Source of the DNA: Pseudarthrobacter sp. W1I19
GTDB taxonomy: Bacteria > Actinomycetota > Actinomycetes > Actinomycetales > Micrococcaceae
DNA: 64,000 nucleotides
Reading direction: 5' to 3'
NCBI RefSeq assembly: GCF_030817835.1
Contig: NZ_JAUSZR010000001.1
Coordinates: 1,054,001 to 1,118,000 of the forward strand
Shown here: positions 40,620 through 49,596 of the stretch, piece by piece
Position numbering within the stretch: the first letter of the stretch is position 1
Layout of the letters: every line of letters starts with the position of its first letter
The notes under the pieces: generated by a model
Told to the model about the DNA's origin: nothing
Databases searched by the model: none
What the model saw: the letters and a program-made list of their open reading frames with translations, nothing else
Translations under genes and position numbers: made by a program

Positions 40620-41285
40620 ATGGGGGACATGACACGCATCGCAATCATCGGCGGCCACGGCAAAGTGGCCCTCCATCTGTCCACCCTGCTGGCGGAAGAA
40701 GGCCACGCCGTCACCTCATTCATCCGCAACCCGGACCATGCCACCGACGTTACGGAAACGGGCGCCACGCCGGCGGTCCTTGACGTGGAGAATTCGACGA
40801 CGACGGCCCTCGCCGACGCGCTGCAGGGCCACGACGCCGTGGTCTGGTCCGCCGGTGCAGGCGGCGGGAACCCGGAAAGGACGTACGCCGTGGACCGGGA
40901 TGCGGCCATCCGCTCCATGGACGCGGCAGGGCAGGCCGGCGTCAACCGCTACGTGATGGTGTCCTACCTGGGCGCCCGCAAGGACCACGGCGTGCCGGCG
41001 GACCACGGCTTTTTCGCCTACGCCGAGGCCAAGGCAGCGGCGGACGAATACCTCCGCGGCACCGGCCTTGCCTGGACCATCCTGGGTCCGGGTGCACTCA
41101 CGGACAAGCCGGGCACAGGCATGATCACTGTAGACCCTGATCCTGCGGGGGAGCGGGCAACGTCGCGCAGCAACACTGCCATCGTGGCGGCAGCGGTGCT
41201 GGACCTGCCGCAGACGGCAGGGAAGACCATTGAGTTCTGCGACGGTTCGCTGCCTGTGGCCGCGGCGCTGGAGTCGCTTAGCTGA
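40620..41285 (+). CDS. NAD(P)-binding SDR-like protein
   Basis: 221 aa from ATG 40620 (AAGGG upstream; ATG 40629 also possible). Atypical SDR with RIAIIGGHGKVALHLSTLL, AVVWSAGAGGGNPERTYAVD and YAEAKAAADEYLRGTGLAWT. Related to NmrA/YwnB-like NAD(P)H-binding proteins, often stress-related. Its 3' end overlaps the convergent ROK gene by 8 nt. Confidence 0.85.
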   Translation: MGDMTRIAIIGGHGKVALHLSTLLAEEGHAVTSFIRNPDHATDVTETGATPAVLDVENSTTTALADALQGHDAVVWSAGAGGGNPERTYAVDRDAAIRSMDAAGQAGVNRYVMVSYLGARKDHGVPADHGFFAYAEAKAAADEYLRGTGLAWTILGPGALTDKPGTGMITVDPDPAGERATSRSNTAIVAAAVLDLPQTAGKTIEFCDGSLPVAAALESLS

Positions 41286-42483
41286 GCGGTGCCGCCAGTG
41301 CCAGGTCCAGGGAGTGCTTCTCCACGTAGTCGAGGGCGGCGCGGACAGCACCCACGGTGACAATCGAGTCGCCCAGCGGTGAGACCGCCACCCTCGGGGG
41401 TGTGGCTGTGAGCTCAGTCAGCCGCCGGCCGATCGGTTCCAGCAGCACGCCGGCGGAGTTGGCCACTGCGCCGCCGATCACCACCAGCTCCGGGTTCAGC
41501 AACGTGGATACCGCACCAATGATGCGGGCCATCCTGTCCGCCAGGCGGTCCAGGATGCCCAGTGCCACTCCATCGCCGGCAGCGGCGGCAGCGAACACCT
41601 GCTCTGCCTCGGCCCCGCCGGGGGCAAACGAGCGAAGGGACGTCCTGGCGTTGCCGGCCAGCGCCTCGGCGGCCCAGGTTCTGGCAAGGCTCGCGATCCC
41701 GAAGGTGTCGCCCACGCCTTGGACGTGCTCGAGGAACGCGAGTTCGCCGGCGCCGCCGCGGCTGCCGTGCAGCAGCCGCCCGCCGTCGACCACTCCCGCA
41801 CCGAATCGTTCGCTGGCAAGGATTACCACGACGTCGTCGATTCCCGCGGCCGCGCCCTGCCACCGCTCGCCCAGGGCGGCAAGGTTGGCGTCGTTTTCCA
41901 GCAGCACCGTCCAGCCGTGGCGGTCCCGCAGCGCCGACTTCAGCCCGACGTCGAACAATCCCCAGAAGTGCTGGGCGGCCAGCACGTCCCCGTTGCGGTC
42001 CACCGGCGCGGCGATGCCGGCGCAGGCGGCGAGCACGGCTTCGGGGGAGGCGCCCACCTGGTCCAAGGCCGCAAGGGCGGCCCGATCTATGACTGAGATG
42101 CGCTCTTCGGCGGAGATTTCCGCTTCCGCAAACGGCTGGCTTGACCGGCCGAGCGTTTTCCCCCGAAGGTCGGATACCACCACTGTTGCCTTGGACACGC
42201 CCACGTCCATCCCGAGGACGTAGCCGGCGCGCTCGTTGAGCTCGAACCGCCTGGCCGGGCGCCCCTTCTGGTATTCGCCGAAGGCGCGCTGGTTCTCCAG
42301 TTCCCGGATCCAGCCCCGATCCTTAAGGTCTTCGCAGACGGCGATAGCGGTGGCCCGCGTCAGACCGGTTGCTTCCATGACCTCGGTGACCGTGACCACG
42401 GTGGCGGAGCGCATGAATTCCAGGACTGCCCCGGCGCTCACCCGGCGCAACAACTGCGGGGTGGCAGTGGTGGTTTCAGCCAT
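41278..42483 (-). CDS. ROK-family transcriptional regulator
   Basis: 401 aa from ATG 42483. N-terminal winged HTH (~1-75: VVTVTEVMEATGLTRATAIA) and a sugar-kinase-like ROK domain (GMDVGVSKATVVVSD, LLENDANLAALGE, GAGVVDGGRLLHGSRGGAGE). The CxCGxxGC zinc motif normally following GGAGE is absent; the region reads LAFLEHVQGVGDTFG instead. Probably senses a sugar or sugar phosphate and represses the divergent alpha-glucosidase gene. Confidence 0.88.
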   Translation of the reverse strand: MAETTTATPQLLRRVSAGAVLEFMRSATVVTVTEVMEATGLTRATAIAVCEDLKDRGWIRELENQRAFGEYQKGRPARRFELNERAGYVLGMDVGVSKATVVVSDLRGKTLGRSSQPFAEAEISAEERISVIDRAALAALDQVGASPEAVLAACAGIAAPVDRNGDVLAAQHFWGLFDVGLKSALRDRHGWTVLLENDANLAALGERWQGAAAGIDDVVVILASERFGAGVVDGGRLLHGSRGGAGELAFLEHVQGVGDTFGIASLARTWAAEALAGNARTSLRSFAPGGAEAEQVFAAAAAGDGVALGILDRLADRMARIIGAVSTLLNPELVVIGGAVANSAGVLLEPIGRRLTELTATPPRVAVSPLGDSIVTVGAVRAALDYVEKHSLDLALAAPLS

Positions 42484-42579
42484 GCTGTTGACCTTTCTGC
42501 GGATTGCGCCAGATAATACTTGGGCAACTAAATTTAGATTCAAAATAAATATAGTCGACAAGAAGCAAAGGATCACCCC
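42484..42579. promoter_or_regulatory. Divergent ROK/alpha-glucosidase control region
   Basis: 96 bp, strikingly AT-rich in its right half. Contains the perfect palindrome CTAAATTTAG (42528-42537) and an inverted pair ATTTA/TAAAT (42532-42536, 42546-42550), both good operator candidates for a ROK repressor. AAAGGA lies before the TTG start. Confidence 0.6.
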
Positions 42580-44292
42580 TTGTCCACCACCGCCACCCTG
42601 GCAACCCTGTCCGATTCCGACCGCCTGGCCGATCCGAACTGGTGGCGCCAGGCTTCCGTCTACCAGATCTATCCGCGCAGCTTCGCCGACTCCAACGGTG
42701 ACGGCATCGGCGACCTCAAGGGCATCACCTCCAAGGTGCCCTACCTGAAATCGCTCGGGATCGACGCCGTCTGGCTGAGCCCGTTCTACCCCTCGGCATT
42801 GGCTGATGGCGGCTACGACGTGGACGACTACCGCGACGTGGACCCCAAGCTGGGAACCCTGGCGGACTTTGACGAGATGGCCAAGGCGCTGCACGACGCC
42901 GGCATCAAGCTGATCGCGGACATCGTGCCCAACCACTCCTCGAACAGGCACCAGTGGTTCCAGGAGGCCCTCGCCTCACCCAAGGGTTCGCCCGCCCGCG
43001 ACCGCTACATCTTCCGCGACGGGAAGGGCCCCAACGGCGAGTTCCCGCCGTCGGACTGGGACTCAGTGTTCGGCGGACCGGCCTGGGAACGGATTACCGA
43101 ACCCGACGGCACCCCAGGGCAGTGGTACATGCACATCTTCGCCAAGGAGCAGCCGGACCTGAACTGGTCCAACCGGGAAATCCGTGCGGACTTCCTCAAG
43201 ACCCTGCGCTTCTGGTCCGACCGCGGCGTGGACGGCTTCCGCGTGGACGTGGCGCACGCCCTCACCAAGGACCTCACCGAACCGCTGCTCTCCAAGCTGG
43301 AACTGAGCGCCGCGAACACCGGCGTGGACGGGTTCGACGACGGCACGCACCCCTTCTGGGACCGGGACGAAGTCCATGAAATCTACGCCGAGTGGCGCGA
43401 GGTGTTCAACGAGTACAACCCGCCGCGCACCGCCGTCGCTGAAGCATGGGTCCACGCCACCCGCCGGGCCCGCTACGCCAGCCCGCAGGGACTCGGCCAG
43501 GCCTTCAATTTCGACCTCCTGCAGGCCGACTTCGACGCCGCCGAGTACAAGGAAATCATCACCCGCAACCTCGCCGAGGCCGCCGCCACCGGAGCCTCCT
43601 CCACCTGGGTGTTCTCCAACCACGACGTGGTCCGCCACGCCACTCGCTACGGCCTGCCCCAGGTCTCCAAAGGCAAGGCCGGCAGCAAAGGCCAGGACGG
43701 CAAGGACTGGCTGCTCGCCGGCGGGCCCAAGGAGGAGCTGGATGTGGAGCTCGGTGAACGCCGTGCCCGCGCAGCCACACTGCTGATGCTCGCCGTGCCG
43801 GGCTCGGCCTACCTGTACCAGGGCGAGGAACTGGGCCTGCAGGAAGTCGCCGAGATCCCCGAGTCCGAGCGGCAGGACCCTTCCTTCTTCCGCAACAAGG
43901 GCGTGGAGATCGGCCGCGACGGCTGCCGCGTCCCGCTGCCCTGGAAGGTTGAGGGAACCTCCTTCGGCTTCGGCGACGGCGGTGCGCACCTGCCCCAGCC
44001 CGACTGGTTCAGCAAGTATGCCGTGGAAGCGCAGGACGGGACCCAAGGCTCCACGCTGGAGCTCTACCGCAAGGCCCTGAAGCTCCGCCGCGAACTGCTG
44101 ACCGGCGAGGAGCTGGAATGGGTGGAGACCGGCAGCCCTGACGTCCTGCACTTCCGCCGCTCCAATGGCTGGCAGTCCGTCACCAACTTCGGGAACACCG
44201 CCGTCGGCCTGCCTGCCGGCCAGGTCCTGATCACCAGCGCGCCGCTTGAAGACGGCAAGCTGCCCGCCAACACCACTGCATGGCTGCGCTGA
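42580..44292 (+). CDS. GH13 alpha-glucosidase
   Basis: 570 aa from TTG 42580 with AAAGGA 7 nt upstream. GH13 regions: VYQIYPRSFADSNGDGIGDL, region I ADIVPNHSSNRHQW, region II with the nucleophile Asp in DGFRVDVAH, region III Glu in AVAEAWVH, region IV FSNHDVVRH. The QIYPRSFxDSNGDG motif and length fit oligo-1,6-glucosidase/maltase (GH13 subfamily 23 or 30 type). No signal peptide, so it acts on imported oligosaccharides. Confidence 0.92.
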   Translation: MSTTATLATLSDSDRLADPNWWRQASVYQIYPRSFADSNGDGIGDLKGITSKVPYLKSLGIDAVWLSPFYPSALADGGYDVDDYRDVDPKLGTLADFDEMAKALHDAGIKLIADIVPNHSSNRHQWFQEALASPKGSPARDRYIFRDGKGPNGEFPPSDWDSVFGGPAWERITEPDGTPGQWYMHIFAKEQPDLNWSNREIRADFLKTLRFWSDRGVDGFRVDVAHALTKDLTEPLLSKLELSAANTGVDGFDDGTHPFWDRDEVHEIYAEWREVFNEYNPPRTAVAEAWVHATRRARYASPQGLGQAFNFDLLQADFDAAEYKEIITRNLAEAAATGASSTWVFSNHDVVRHATRYGLPQVSKGKAGSKGQDGKDWLLAGGPKEELDVELGERRARAATLLMLAVPGSAYLYQGEELGLQEVAEIPESERQDPSFFRNKGVEIGRDGCRVPLPWKVEGTSFGFGDGGAHLPQPDWFSKYAVEAQDGTQGSTLELYRKALKLRRELLTGEELEWVETGSPDVLHFRRSNGWQSVTNFGNTAVGLPAGQVLITSAPLEDGKLPANTTAWLR

Positions 44293-44323
44293 TGTCCGGC
44301 AGGCGCAAGGGGCGGCCCGCCTG

Positions 44324-45265
44324 ATGCAGGAACTCATCTATGGCTGCATGGGCCTGGGCGGCAGCTGGTCCAACGAGCCGCATGCCGGTGAGCACGTGGA
44401 CGAGGCCGCTGCCGCCATCGAGGCGGCCCTGGACGCCGGGATCACGCTGTTCGACCACGCGGACATCTACCGCAGCGGCAAGTCCGAGGCCGTCTTCGGC
44501 GAGGTGCTGTCCGCCACGTCCGGGCTCCGGGACAGGATCCGGCTGCAGACCAAGTGTGGAATCAGGCTGAACGAACGCGGCCTGCAAACGCACTACGACC
44601 TCAGCCGCGAATCCATCCTGGAGCGGGTAAACGAAAGCCTGAAGCGGCTGCGGACGGACTACGTGGACATCCTCCTGCTGCACCGCCCGGACCCCCTGGC
44701 GGACCCCGCGGAGGTTGCCGCCGCCGTCGGACAACTGATGGTCGAAGGCAAGGTCCGGCAGCTGGGCGTATCCAACATGTCCGGGGCGCAGATTGAGGCG
44801 CTGCAGGACCGGCTGGAAACCCCGGTGGTGGCGAACCAGCTGGAAATGAGCCTGCTCAAGCGGGCCTGGCTGGAAAGCCAGGTGCTGGTAAACCATGCCG
44901 AGCACCTGGACTACAGCTTCCCGCACGGCACGCTGGAGTACTGCGTCCGCAACTCAATAACCCTGCAGGCCTACGGCTCCCTGGCGAGGGGCCTCTACAC
45001 GGGCGCGGATCCTGACAGCCAGACGTCCGACGAGGCGGCCACGGCCGGGCTGGTGGCCGAACTGGCGGGGGAGTACGGCAGCTCCGGGGAGTCGGTGCTG
45101 CTGGGGTGGCTGATGAAGCACCCTGCCGGCATTGCGCCGGTGATCGGAACGGTCAACCCTGGGCGCATCCGTGCTTGTGCCGATGCGGCCCGCGTGGCTC
45201 AGGCCATGAGCCGGGCGGACTGGTACAGACTCTGGGTCACTGCGCGGGGCAGCAACATCCCCTGA
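44324..45265 (+). CDS. Aldo/keto reductase
   Basis: 313 aa from ATG 44324. TIM-barrel AKR: GCMGLGGSWSNEP, DAGITLFDHADIYRSGKSEA with the catalytic Asp and Tyr, and QTKCGIRL with the Lys. Resembles YdhF-type oxidoreductases. Starts 31 bp after the alpha-glucosidase stop, so probably in the same transcript. Confidence 0.88.
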   Translation: MQELIYGCMGLGGSWSNEPHAGEHVDEAAAAIEAALDAGITLFDHADIYRSGKSEAVFGEVLSATSGLRDRIRLQTKCGIRLNERGLQTHYDLSRESILERVNESLKRLRTDYVDILLLHRPDPLADPAEVAAAVGQLMVEGKVRQLGVSNMSGAQIEALQDRLETPVVANQLEMSLLKRAWLESQVLVNHAEHLDYSFPHGTLEYCVRNSITLQAYGSLARGLYTGADPDSQTSDEAATAGLVAELAGEYGSSGESVLLGWLMKHPAGIAPVIGTVNPGRIRACADAARVAQAMSRADWYRLWVTARGSNIP

Positions 45266-45282
45266 CCACCCCCAATTGAGTA

Positions 45283-45324
45283 GCAGCAGGTGCCGTTATG
45301 CAGCCTCATAACGGCACCTGCTGC
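45283..45324. repeat. Perfect 18-bp hairpin downstream of the aldo/keto reductase
   Basis: GCAGCAGGTGCCGTTATG (45283-45300) and its exact inverse 45307-45324 with a 6-nt loop. Strong RNA hairpin; no T-run, so terminator or REP-like element. Confidence 0.8.
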
Positions 45325-45431
45325 CAGCGGCATCCGCAGAGGCACTGTCATATCCCGTTTAGTTCGTATTGATCCTCACAAGCGGGCCATTTTCAGGGGC
45401 ATCACCGTTGCGGGCCGGATACGGTAGATAC

Positions 45432-46295
45432 ATGACGTCTACCATCGCCACCGAGACCGTAAGGCCGGAACGCAATATCCCAGCAGAGATCGCCCGCTCC
45501 TGGCTCCTCGTGAATGCCATGAAGACCGAGCTGTTTGACCAGTCGGCCGTTTCCCGCGCTGACTCCATCATCCTGGATATTGAAGATGCCGTGGACCCCT
45601 CGCAGAAGGACCACGCCCGCAACAACGTCATCGATTGGCTGACCTCCGGAGGCAAAGCCTGGGTCCGCATCAATGACGCCACCAGCCCCTTCTGGGCTGA
45701 CGACCTCGCGGGCCTCCGCGGCACCCCGGGCCTGCTCGGCGTGATGCTCGCCAAGACCGAATCCGCGGACCAGGTCACCGAGTCCTACCACCGCATGGAT
45801 GGCAAAACCCCCGTCATTCCGCTGGTGGAGTCCGCCGTAGGCATTGAGGAAGCCAACAACATCGCCAAGGCCCAGGGTGCTTTCCGCCTCGCCTTCGGCT
45901 CCGGTGACTTCCGCCGCGACACGGGCATGGCCGCCACCGCCGAGGCCATGGCCTACCCCCGCGCCAAGCTCGTCGTGGCCAGCCGGGTGGGCAACCTCCC
46001 GGGCCCCATCGACGGCCCCACCGTCGGTACCAACCACCCCATCCTGCGCGAGCAGACCGGCATCACCGTGATGATGGGCATGACCGGCAAGCTGTGCCTG
46101 GCCATCGACCAGACCCCGGTCATCAACGAGGTCATCAGCCCCACGCCGTCCGACGTCGCCTGGGCCACCGACTTCATGGCCGATTTCGAGGCCAACGGAC
46201 GGGTCATCCGTGACGGCTCAGACCTGCCCCGCCTGGGCCGCGCCGAGAAGATCATGAAGCTCGCGGTAGCCTTTGGGGTGCAGCCCGCGCTCTAG
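45432..46295 (+). CDS. CitE-like HpcH/HpaI aldolase/lyase
   Basis: 287 aa from ATG 45432. TIM barrel with SIILDIEDAVDPSQK, MLAKTESADQV and IPLVESAVGIEEA, which hold the metal-binding Glu/Asp and the CoA-ester site. Typical of stand-alone CitE-like or malyl/citramalyl-CoA lyases rather than the citrate lyase complex, as no citD or citF is near. Confidence 0.87.
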   Translation: MTSTIATETVRPERNIPAEIARSWLLVNAMKTELFDQSAVSRADSIILDIEDAVDPSQKDHARNNVIDWLTSGGKAWVRINDATSPFWADDLAGLRGTPGLLGVMLAKTESADQVTESYHRMDGKTPVIPLVESAVGIEEANNIAKAQGAFRLAFGSGDFRRDTGMAATAEAMAYPRAKLVVASRVGNLPGPIDGPTVGTNHPILREQTGITVMMGMTGKLCLAIDQTPVINEVISPTPSDVAWATDFMADFEANGRVIRDGSDLPRLGRAEKIMKLAVAFGVQPAL

Positions 46296-46325
46296 CACCC
46301 GCAGATTTTGTTTTCAGGAGACCCC

Positions 46326-47258
46326 GTGACCGATACGCCCTATCTGGTCCACGGGGTCTTTTGGCCTGCGGCCGAAGATTCCGCCAGGGGCGCGCCTCCT
46401 GTCCTGCGGCTGCAAACCCAGGACGGCACCTTCCGTGAAACAGCGCTCGACGACGGCACCCGGCTGGGTTTCCGGCTCGCCGCGGAGGGGAAGTCCTGCC
46501 TCGGGCACCACCGCGTGCACGGACCCGGCCTCCGAGACCACGTGCTGTGCAGGAACCAGTCGCCGTCTGCCCGCGGTCACCAGTGCGAGCGGTGCTTTGT
46601 AGCGGACGACTTCCGGCTGATGCACGACTTTCACCGTGGCGGCGGCGTTCCGCCCGGGCTGCGAAGCTACCTCATGCAGCCACATTGGCTGTATGTGGCC
46701 ACTTTCGCGAACGGGGCCAGCAAGGTGGGGACAGCGTCGGACCTGCGCAAGTGGCAGCGGCTCGCCGAGCAGGGCGCCGTGGCCGCCAGTTACATTGCCC
46801 GCGCTGCCGACGGGCGGGTGGTGCGGATCCTGGAGGACCTGGTCACGCGCGACGGCGGCCTGCCGCAGCAGGTGCGCTCAGCCGCCAAGGCTGCCGCCCT
46901 GGCCGCACCGGCGCCCCCAGAACAGCTCACCGCCCACAACACGGCATTGGCGGACGAAGCCCGCCGGCTGCTGTCCCGGGCGGATGAAGACGGCTTTGAG
47001 GTGGTCGCAGAAACCTGGAACAGGCCGCAGCTGGCGGGAAGGTTGTGTTCCGAATCCGCCCGCCACACGTACCCTCACGCACTGAATGCCGGCGCGCATG
47101 GCTTCACGGTCCGGTCCGTCTGCGGCAGTTTTGTGCTTGCCGCCCTTGATGACAGCGGCCTCGAGTTCGTGCTGGACCTGGGACAGCTGAAGGGCCGCAC
47201 CATCGAACCGGGTGAGCACACCTCCGAGGTCCCGGCGGTCCAGGAAGCGCTGTTCTGA
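46326..47258 (+). CDS. DUF2797 protein
   Basis: 310 aa from GTG 46326, with GGAG 5 nt upstream. The central part has Cys/His pairs (SCLGHH, HVLCRNQ, GHQCERCF) that look like a metal site, then QPHWLYVATFANGASKVGTA, reminiscent of a GIY-YIG-like core. Function unknown; conserved across actinobacteria. Confidence 0.75.
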   Translation: MTDTPYLVHGVFWPAAEDSARGAPPVLRLQTQDGTFRETALDDGTRLGFRLAAEGKSCLGHHRVHGPGLRDHVLCRNQSPSARGHQCERCFVADDFRLMHDFHRGGGVPPGLRSYLMQPHWLYVATFANGASKVGTASDLRKWQRLAEQGAVAASYIARAADGRVVRILEDLVTRDGGLPQQVRSAAKAAALAAPAPPEQLTAHNTALADEARRLLSRADEDGFEVVAETWNRPQLAGRLCSESARHTYPHALNAGAHGFTVRSVCGSFVLAALDDSGLEFVLDLGQLKGRTIEPGEHTSEVPAVQEALF

Positions 47259-47278
47259 GGCCCCGGTAGACTGGCAAC

Positions 47279-47503
47279 GTGCTGAACGAATTCTGGGCCA
47301 CCGCGCCAACCCGCTACAAAGTCCTGGTTTTCAGCGCCATGGGACTGATCGCCGTCGGCATCATTTTGAACCTCATTGGCAACACCAGCGGCAACCAGGC
47401 GCTGGCCATGGCCTCGCTCCCGCTGATCGGGCTGGGACTTGTCCTGCACATCGCCGGCATCGTGGTCCGCGGCCAGGCCATCCGGAAGAATCTCCGCCGG
47501 TAA
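47279..47503 (+). CDS. Small two-helix membrane protein
   Basis: 74 aa from GTG 47279. Two hydrophobic helices (VLVFSAMGLIAVGIILNLIG and MASLPLIGLGLVLHIAGIVV) with a basic C-terminus. Similar in pattern to DUF3188-type proteins. Same strand as and close to DUF2797 and the dehydratase genes. Confidence 0.65.
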   Translation: MLNEFWATAPTRYKVLVFSAMGLIAVGIILNLIGNTSGNQALAMASLPLIGLGLVLHIAGIVVRGQAIRKNLRR

Positions 47504-47560
47504 CCATTCGGGCCGGACCCCTTTTCTGCCGCCCAACAGCCGGACGATAGGCTTGAGCCC

Positions 47561-48022
47561 ATGACTATCAATCCGGACCTGCAGGGCAGAAGCTACCCTG
47601 CCGCAGAGGTGTACGACGTCGGCCGCGAGAAGATCCGCGAGTTTGCCCGCGCCGTAAAAGCAACCCACGCTGCACACTTCGATGTGGACGCCGCCAAGGC
47701 ACTGGGCCACGCCGACCTTGTTGCCCCGCCGACGTTCGCCATCATCATTGCCCAGCGCGCCGACGCCCAGCTCATCGAGGACCCGGAAGCCGGGATCGAC
47801 TTCTCGCGCGTCGTCCATGCCGACCAGCGCTTCACCCACCACCGCCCCATCTTCGCCGGCGACCGGCTGGTCGCCGAACTGCACGTGGACGGTGTCCGGG
47901 CCATGGGCGGGGGAGCGATGATCACCACCCGCTCCGAAATCTTCACCCTCGGCGCGGACGAATCCCGCGAGCCGGTCACCACCACCACGTCATCCATCCT
48001 GGTCCGCGGAGAGGGACAGTAA
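47561..48022 (+). CDS. hadA: MaoC-type dehydratase subunit A (HadA-like)
   Basis: 153 aa. FAS1-like hotdog domain: YDVGREKIREFARAVKATHA, LVAPPTFAIII and VVHADQRFTHHRPIFAGDRL. Works with the following gene as a two-subunit (3R)-hydroxyacyl-thioester dehydratase, the arrangement of mycobacterial HadA-HadB. This subunit lacks the catalytic DxxxxH motif, as expected. Two nt separate it from the next gene. Confidence 0.87.
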   Translation: MTINPDLQGRSYPAAEVYDVGREKIREFARAVKATHAAHFDVDAAKALGHADLVAPPTFAIIIAQRADAQLIEDPEAGIDFSRVVHADQRFTHHRPIFAGDRLVAELHVDGVRAMGGGAMITTRSEIFTLGADESREPVTTTTSSILVRGEGQ

Positions 48023-48024
48023 CC

Positions 48025-48462
48025 ATGAGCCTCAGCATCCACGAACTCAGCCCCGGTCAGGAGATCGGCAGCCGCACTGTCGAGGTCACCCGCACCGACC
48101 TGGTCAAGTACGCCGGCGCTTCCGGTGACTTCAACCCGATCCACTGGAACGAATCCTTCGCCACCGGGGTTGAATTGCCCGGCGTCATCGCCCACGGCAT
48201 GTTCACCATGGGCTCCGCCGTGCAGCTGGTCACCGACTGGGCGGGTGACCCGGCCGCCGTCGTGGATTTCCAGACCCGCTTCACCAAGCCCGTCCTGGTC
48301 ACCGACACCACGGGCACCGACCAGCCCGGCGCCACCATCGAGGTCAGCGGCCTGATCGGAAAGCTCGACGCCGAGGCGAACACGGCCCGTATCGACCTCA
48401 CAGTTGTTTCGGCAGGCCAGAAGGTCCTGATGAAGGCCCAGGCCGTCGTCAAGCTCAGCTGA
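48025..48462 (+). CDS. hadB: MaoC-type dehydratase subunit B (HadB-like)
   Basis: 145 aa. Hotdog fold with the hydratase motif in YAGASGDFNPIHWNESFA (catalytic Asp and His) and LPGVIAHGMFTMG. Catalytic partner of the preceding subunit in fatty acyl dehydration. The order A-B-murB is common in actinobacteria. Confidence 0.9.
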   Translation: MSLSIHELSPGQEIGSRTVEVTRTDLVKYAGASGDFNPIHWNESFATGVELPGVIAHGMFTMGSAVQLVTDWAGDPAAVVDFQTRFTKPVLVTDTTGTDQPGATIEVSGLIGKLDAEANTARIDLTVVSAGQKVLMKAQAVVKLS

Positions 48463-48502
48463 GCCGGAAAGCGGGGCACACTTTCGGCGATAGGGTTGTC
48501 TG

Positions 48503-49570
48503 GTGACTTCCACCCTGCTTTCCCAGCTCACCACGGCCGCTGTCGGAGGCCCCGCCGGCACCTTCATCGAGGCCCGGACCGAGGCTGACATCATCGATGC
48601 CGTCCGTACAGCGGACGCGGCGGGGGAGCCGCTGCTCATTATCAGCGGCGGCTCCAACCTGCTGATTTCCGACGACGGATTCCTTGGCACCGTCGTCAGG
48701 ATCGCCTCAGAGGGATTCACCGTCAACGCCGAGGACTCCTGTGGCGGGGTGGCCGTGGTGGTGCAGGCGGGCCACAACTGGGACAAGCTCGTGGAGCACG
48801 CCGTCCTTCACGCCTGGTCCGGCATCGAGGCGCTGGCGGGCATCCCGGGCTCCACCGGGGCGACTCCCGTGCAGAACGTGGGCGCCTATGGTTCGGACGT
48901 TTCGCGGACCATTGCCGCCGTGCGGACCTGGGACCGCGAGCGGAATGCCGTCAAAACCTTCACTAACTCGGAGTTGAAGTTCGGCTACCGGGACTCCATC
49001 CTGAAGCAGACCACCATCAACGGCTCACCCCGCTACGTGGTGCTGACGGTGGAGTTCCAGCTGCCGATCGGGCGCATGAGTGCTCCCATCCGGTACGCGG
49101 AGCTTGCCCGCTCGCTGGGGGTGGAACAGGGAAAGCGTGCCTACGCCACCGACGTCCGCCGGGAAGTGCTGCGGCTGCGTGCTTCCAAAGGCATGGTGCT
49201 GGATCCGGCAGACCGCGACACCTATTCCACCGGTTCGTTCTTCACCAACCCAATTGTCCCGGCGGAGGTGGCCGAGGCTCTGCCGGAGGGCGCGCCGCGT
49301 TATCCTGCCGGCCAGGACGGGCTGGTGAAGCTTTCCGCCGCCTGGCTGATAGACCAGGCCGGCTTTGGCAAAGGCTTTGGGCTGGAGCCTGGCAGCGTCA
49401 GCGGCGGCCGGGCGTCCCTGTCCACCAAGCACACCCTGGCCATCACCAACCGCGGCTCAGCCAAGGCAGCTGATGTGGTGGCGGTGGCCCGCGAGGTGCG
49501 TGCCGGCGTCGAACGTCGTTTTGGCATTGAACTCCACCCGGAACCGCTGCTGATCGGGCTGGAGCTGTAG
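48503..49570 (+). CDS. murB: UDP-N-acetylmuramate dehydrogenase
   Basis: 355 aa from GTG 48503. FAD-binding ISGGSNLLISDDGFLGTVV and GIPGSTGATPVQNVGAYG, the proton-donor Ser in STGSFFTNPIVP, and the C-terminal Glu in LHPEPLLIG. Reduces the enolpyruvyl group to make UDP-MurNAc for peptidoglycan. The order fits the type I enzyme with extra loop residues. Confidence 0.93.
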   Translation: MTSTLLSQLTTAAVGGPAGTFIEARTEADIIDAVRTADAAGEPLLIISGGSNLLISDDGFLGTVVRIASEGFTVNAEDSCGGVAVVVQAGHNWDKLVEHAVLHAWSGIEALAGIPGSTGATPVQNVGAYGSDVSRTIAAVRTWDRERNAVKTFTNSELKFGYRDSILKQTTINGSPRYVVLTVEFQLPIGRMSAPIRYAELARSLGVEQGKRAYATDVRREVLRLRASKGMVLDPADRDTYSTGSFFTNPIVPAEVAEALPEGAPRYPAGQDGLVKLSAAWLIDQAGFGKGFGLEPGSVSGGRASLSTKHTLAITNRGSAKAADVVAVAREVRAGVERRFGIELHPEPLLIGLEL

Positions 49571-49596
49571 CCCGGGCCTGGCCATAGGATGGGGCC

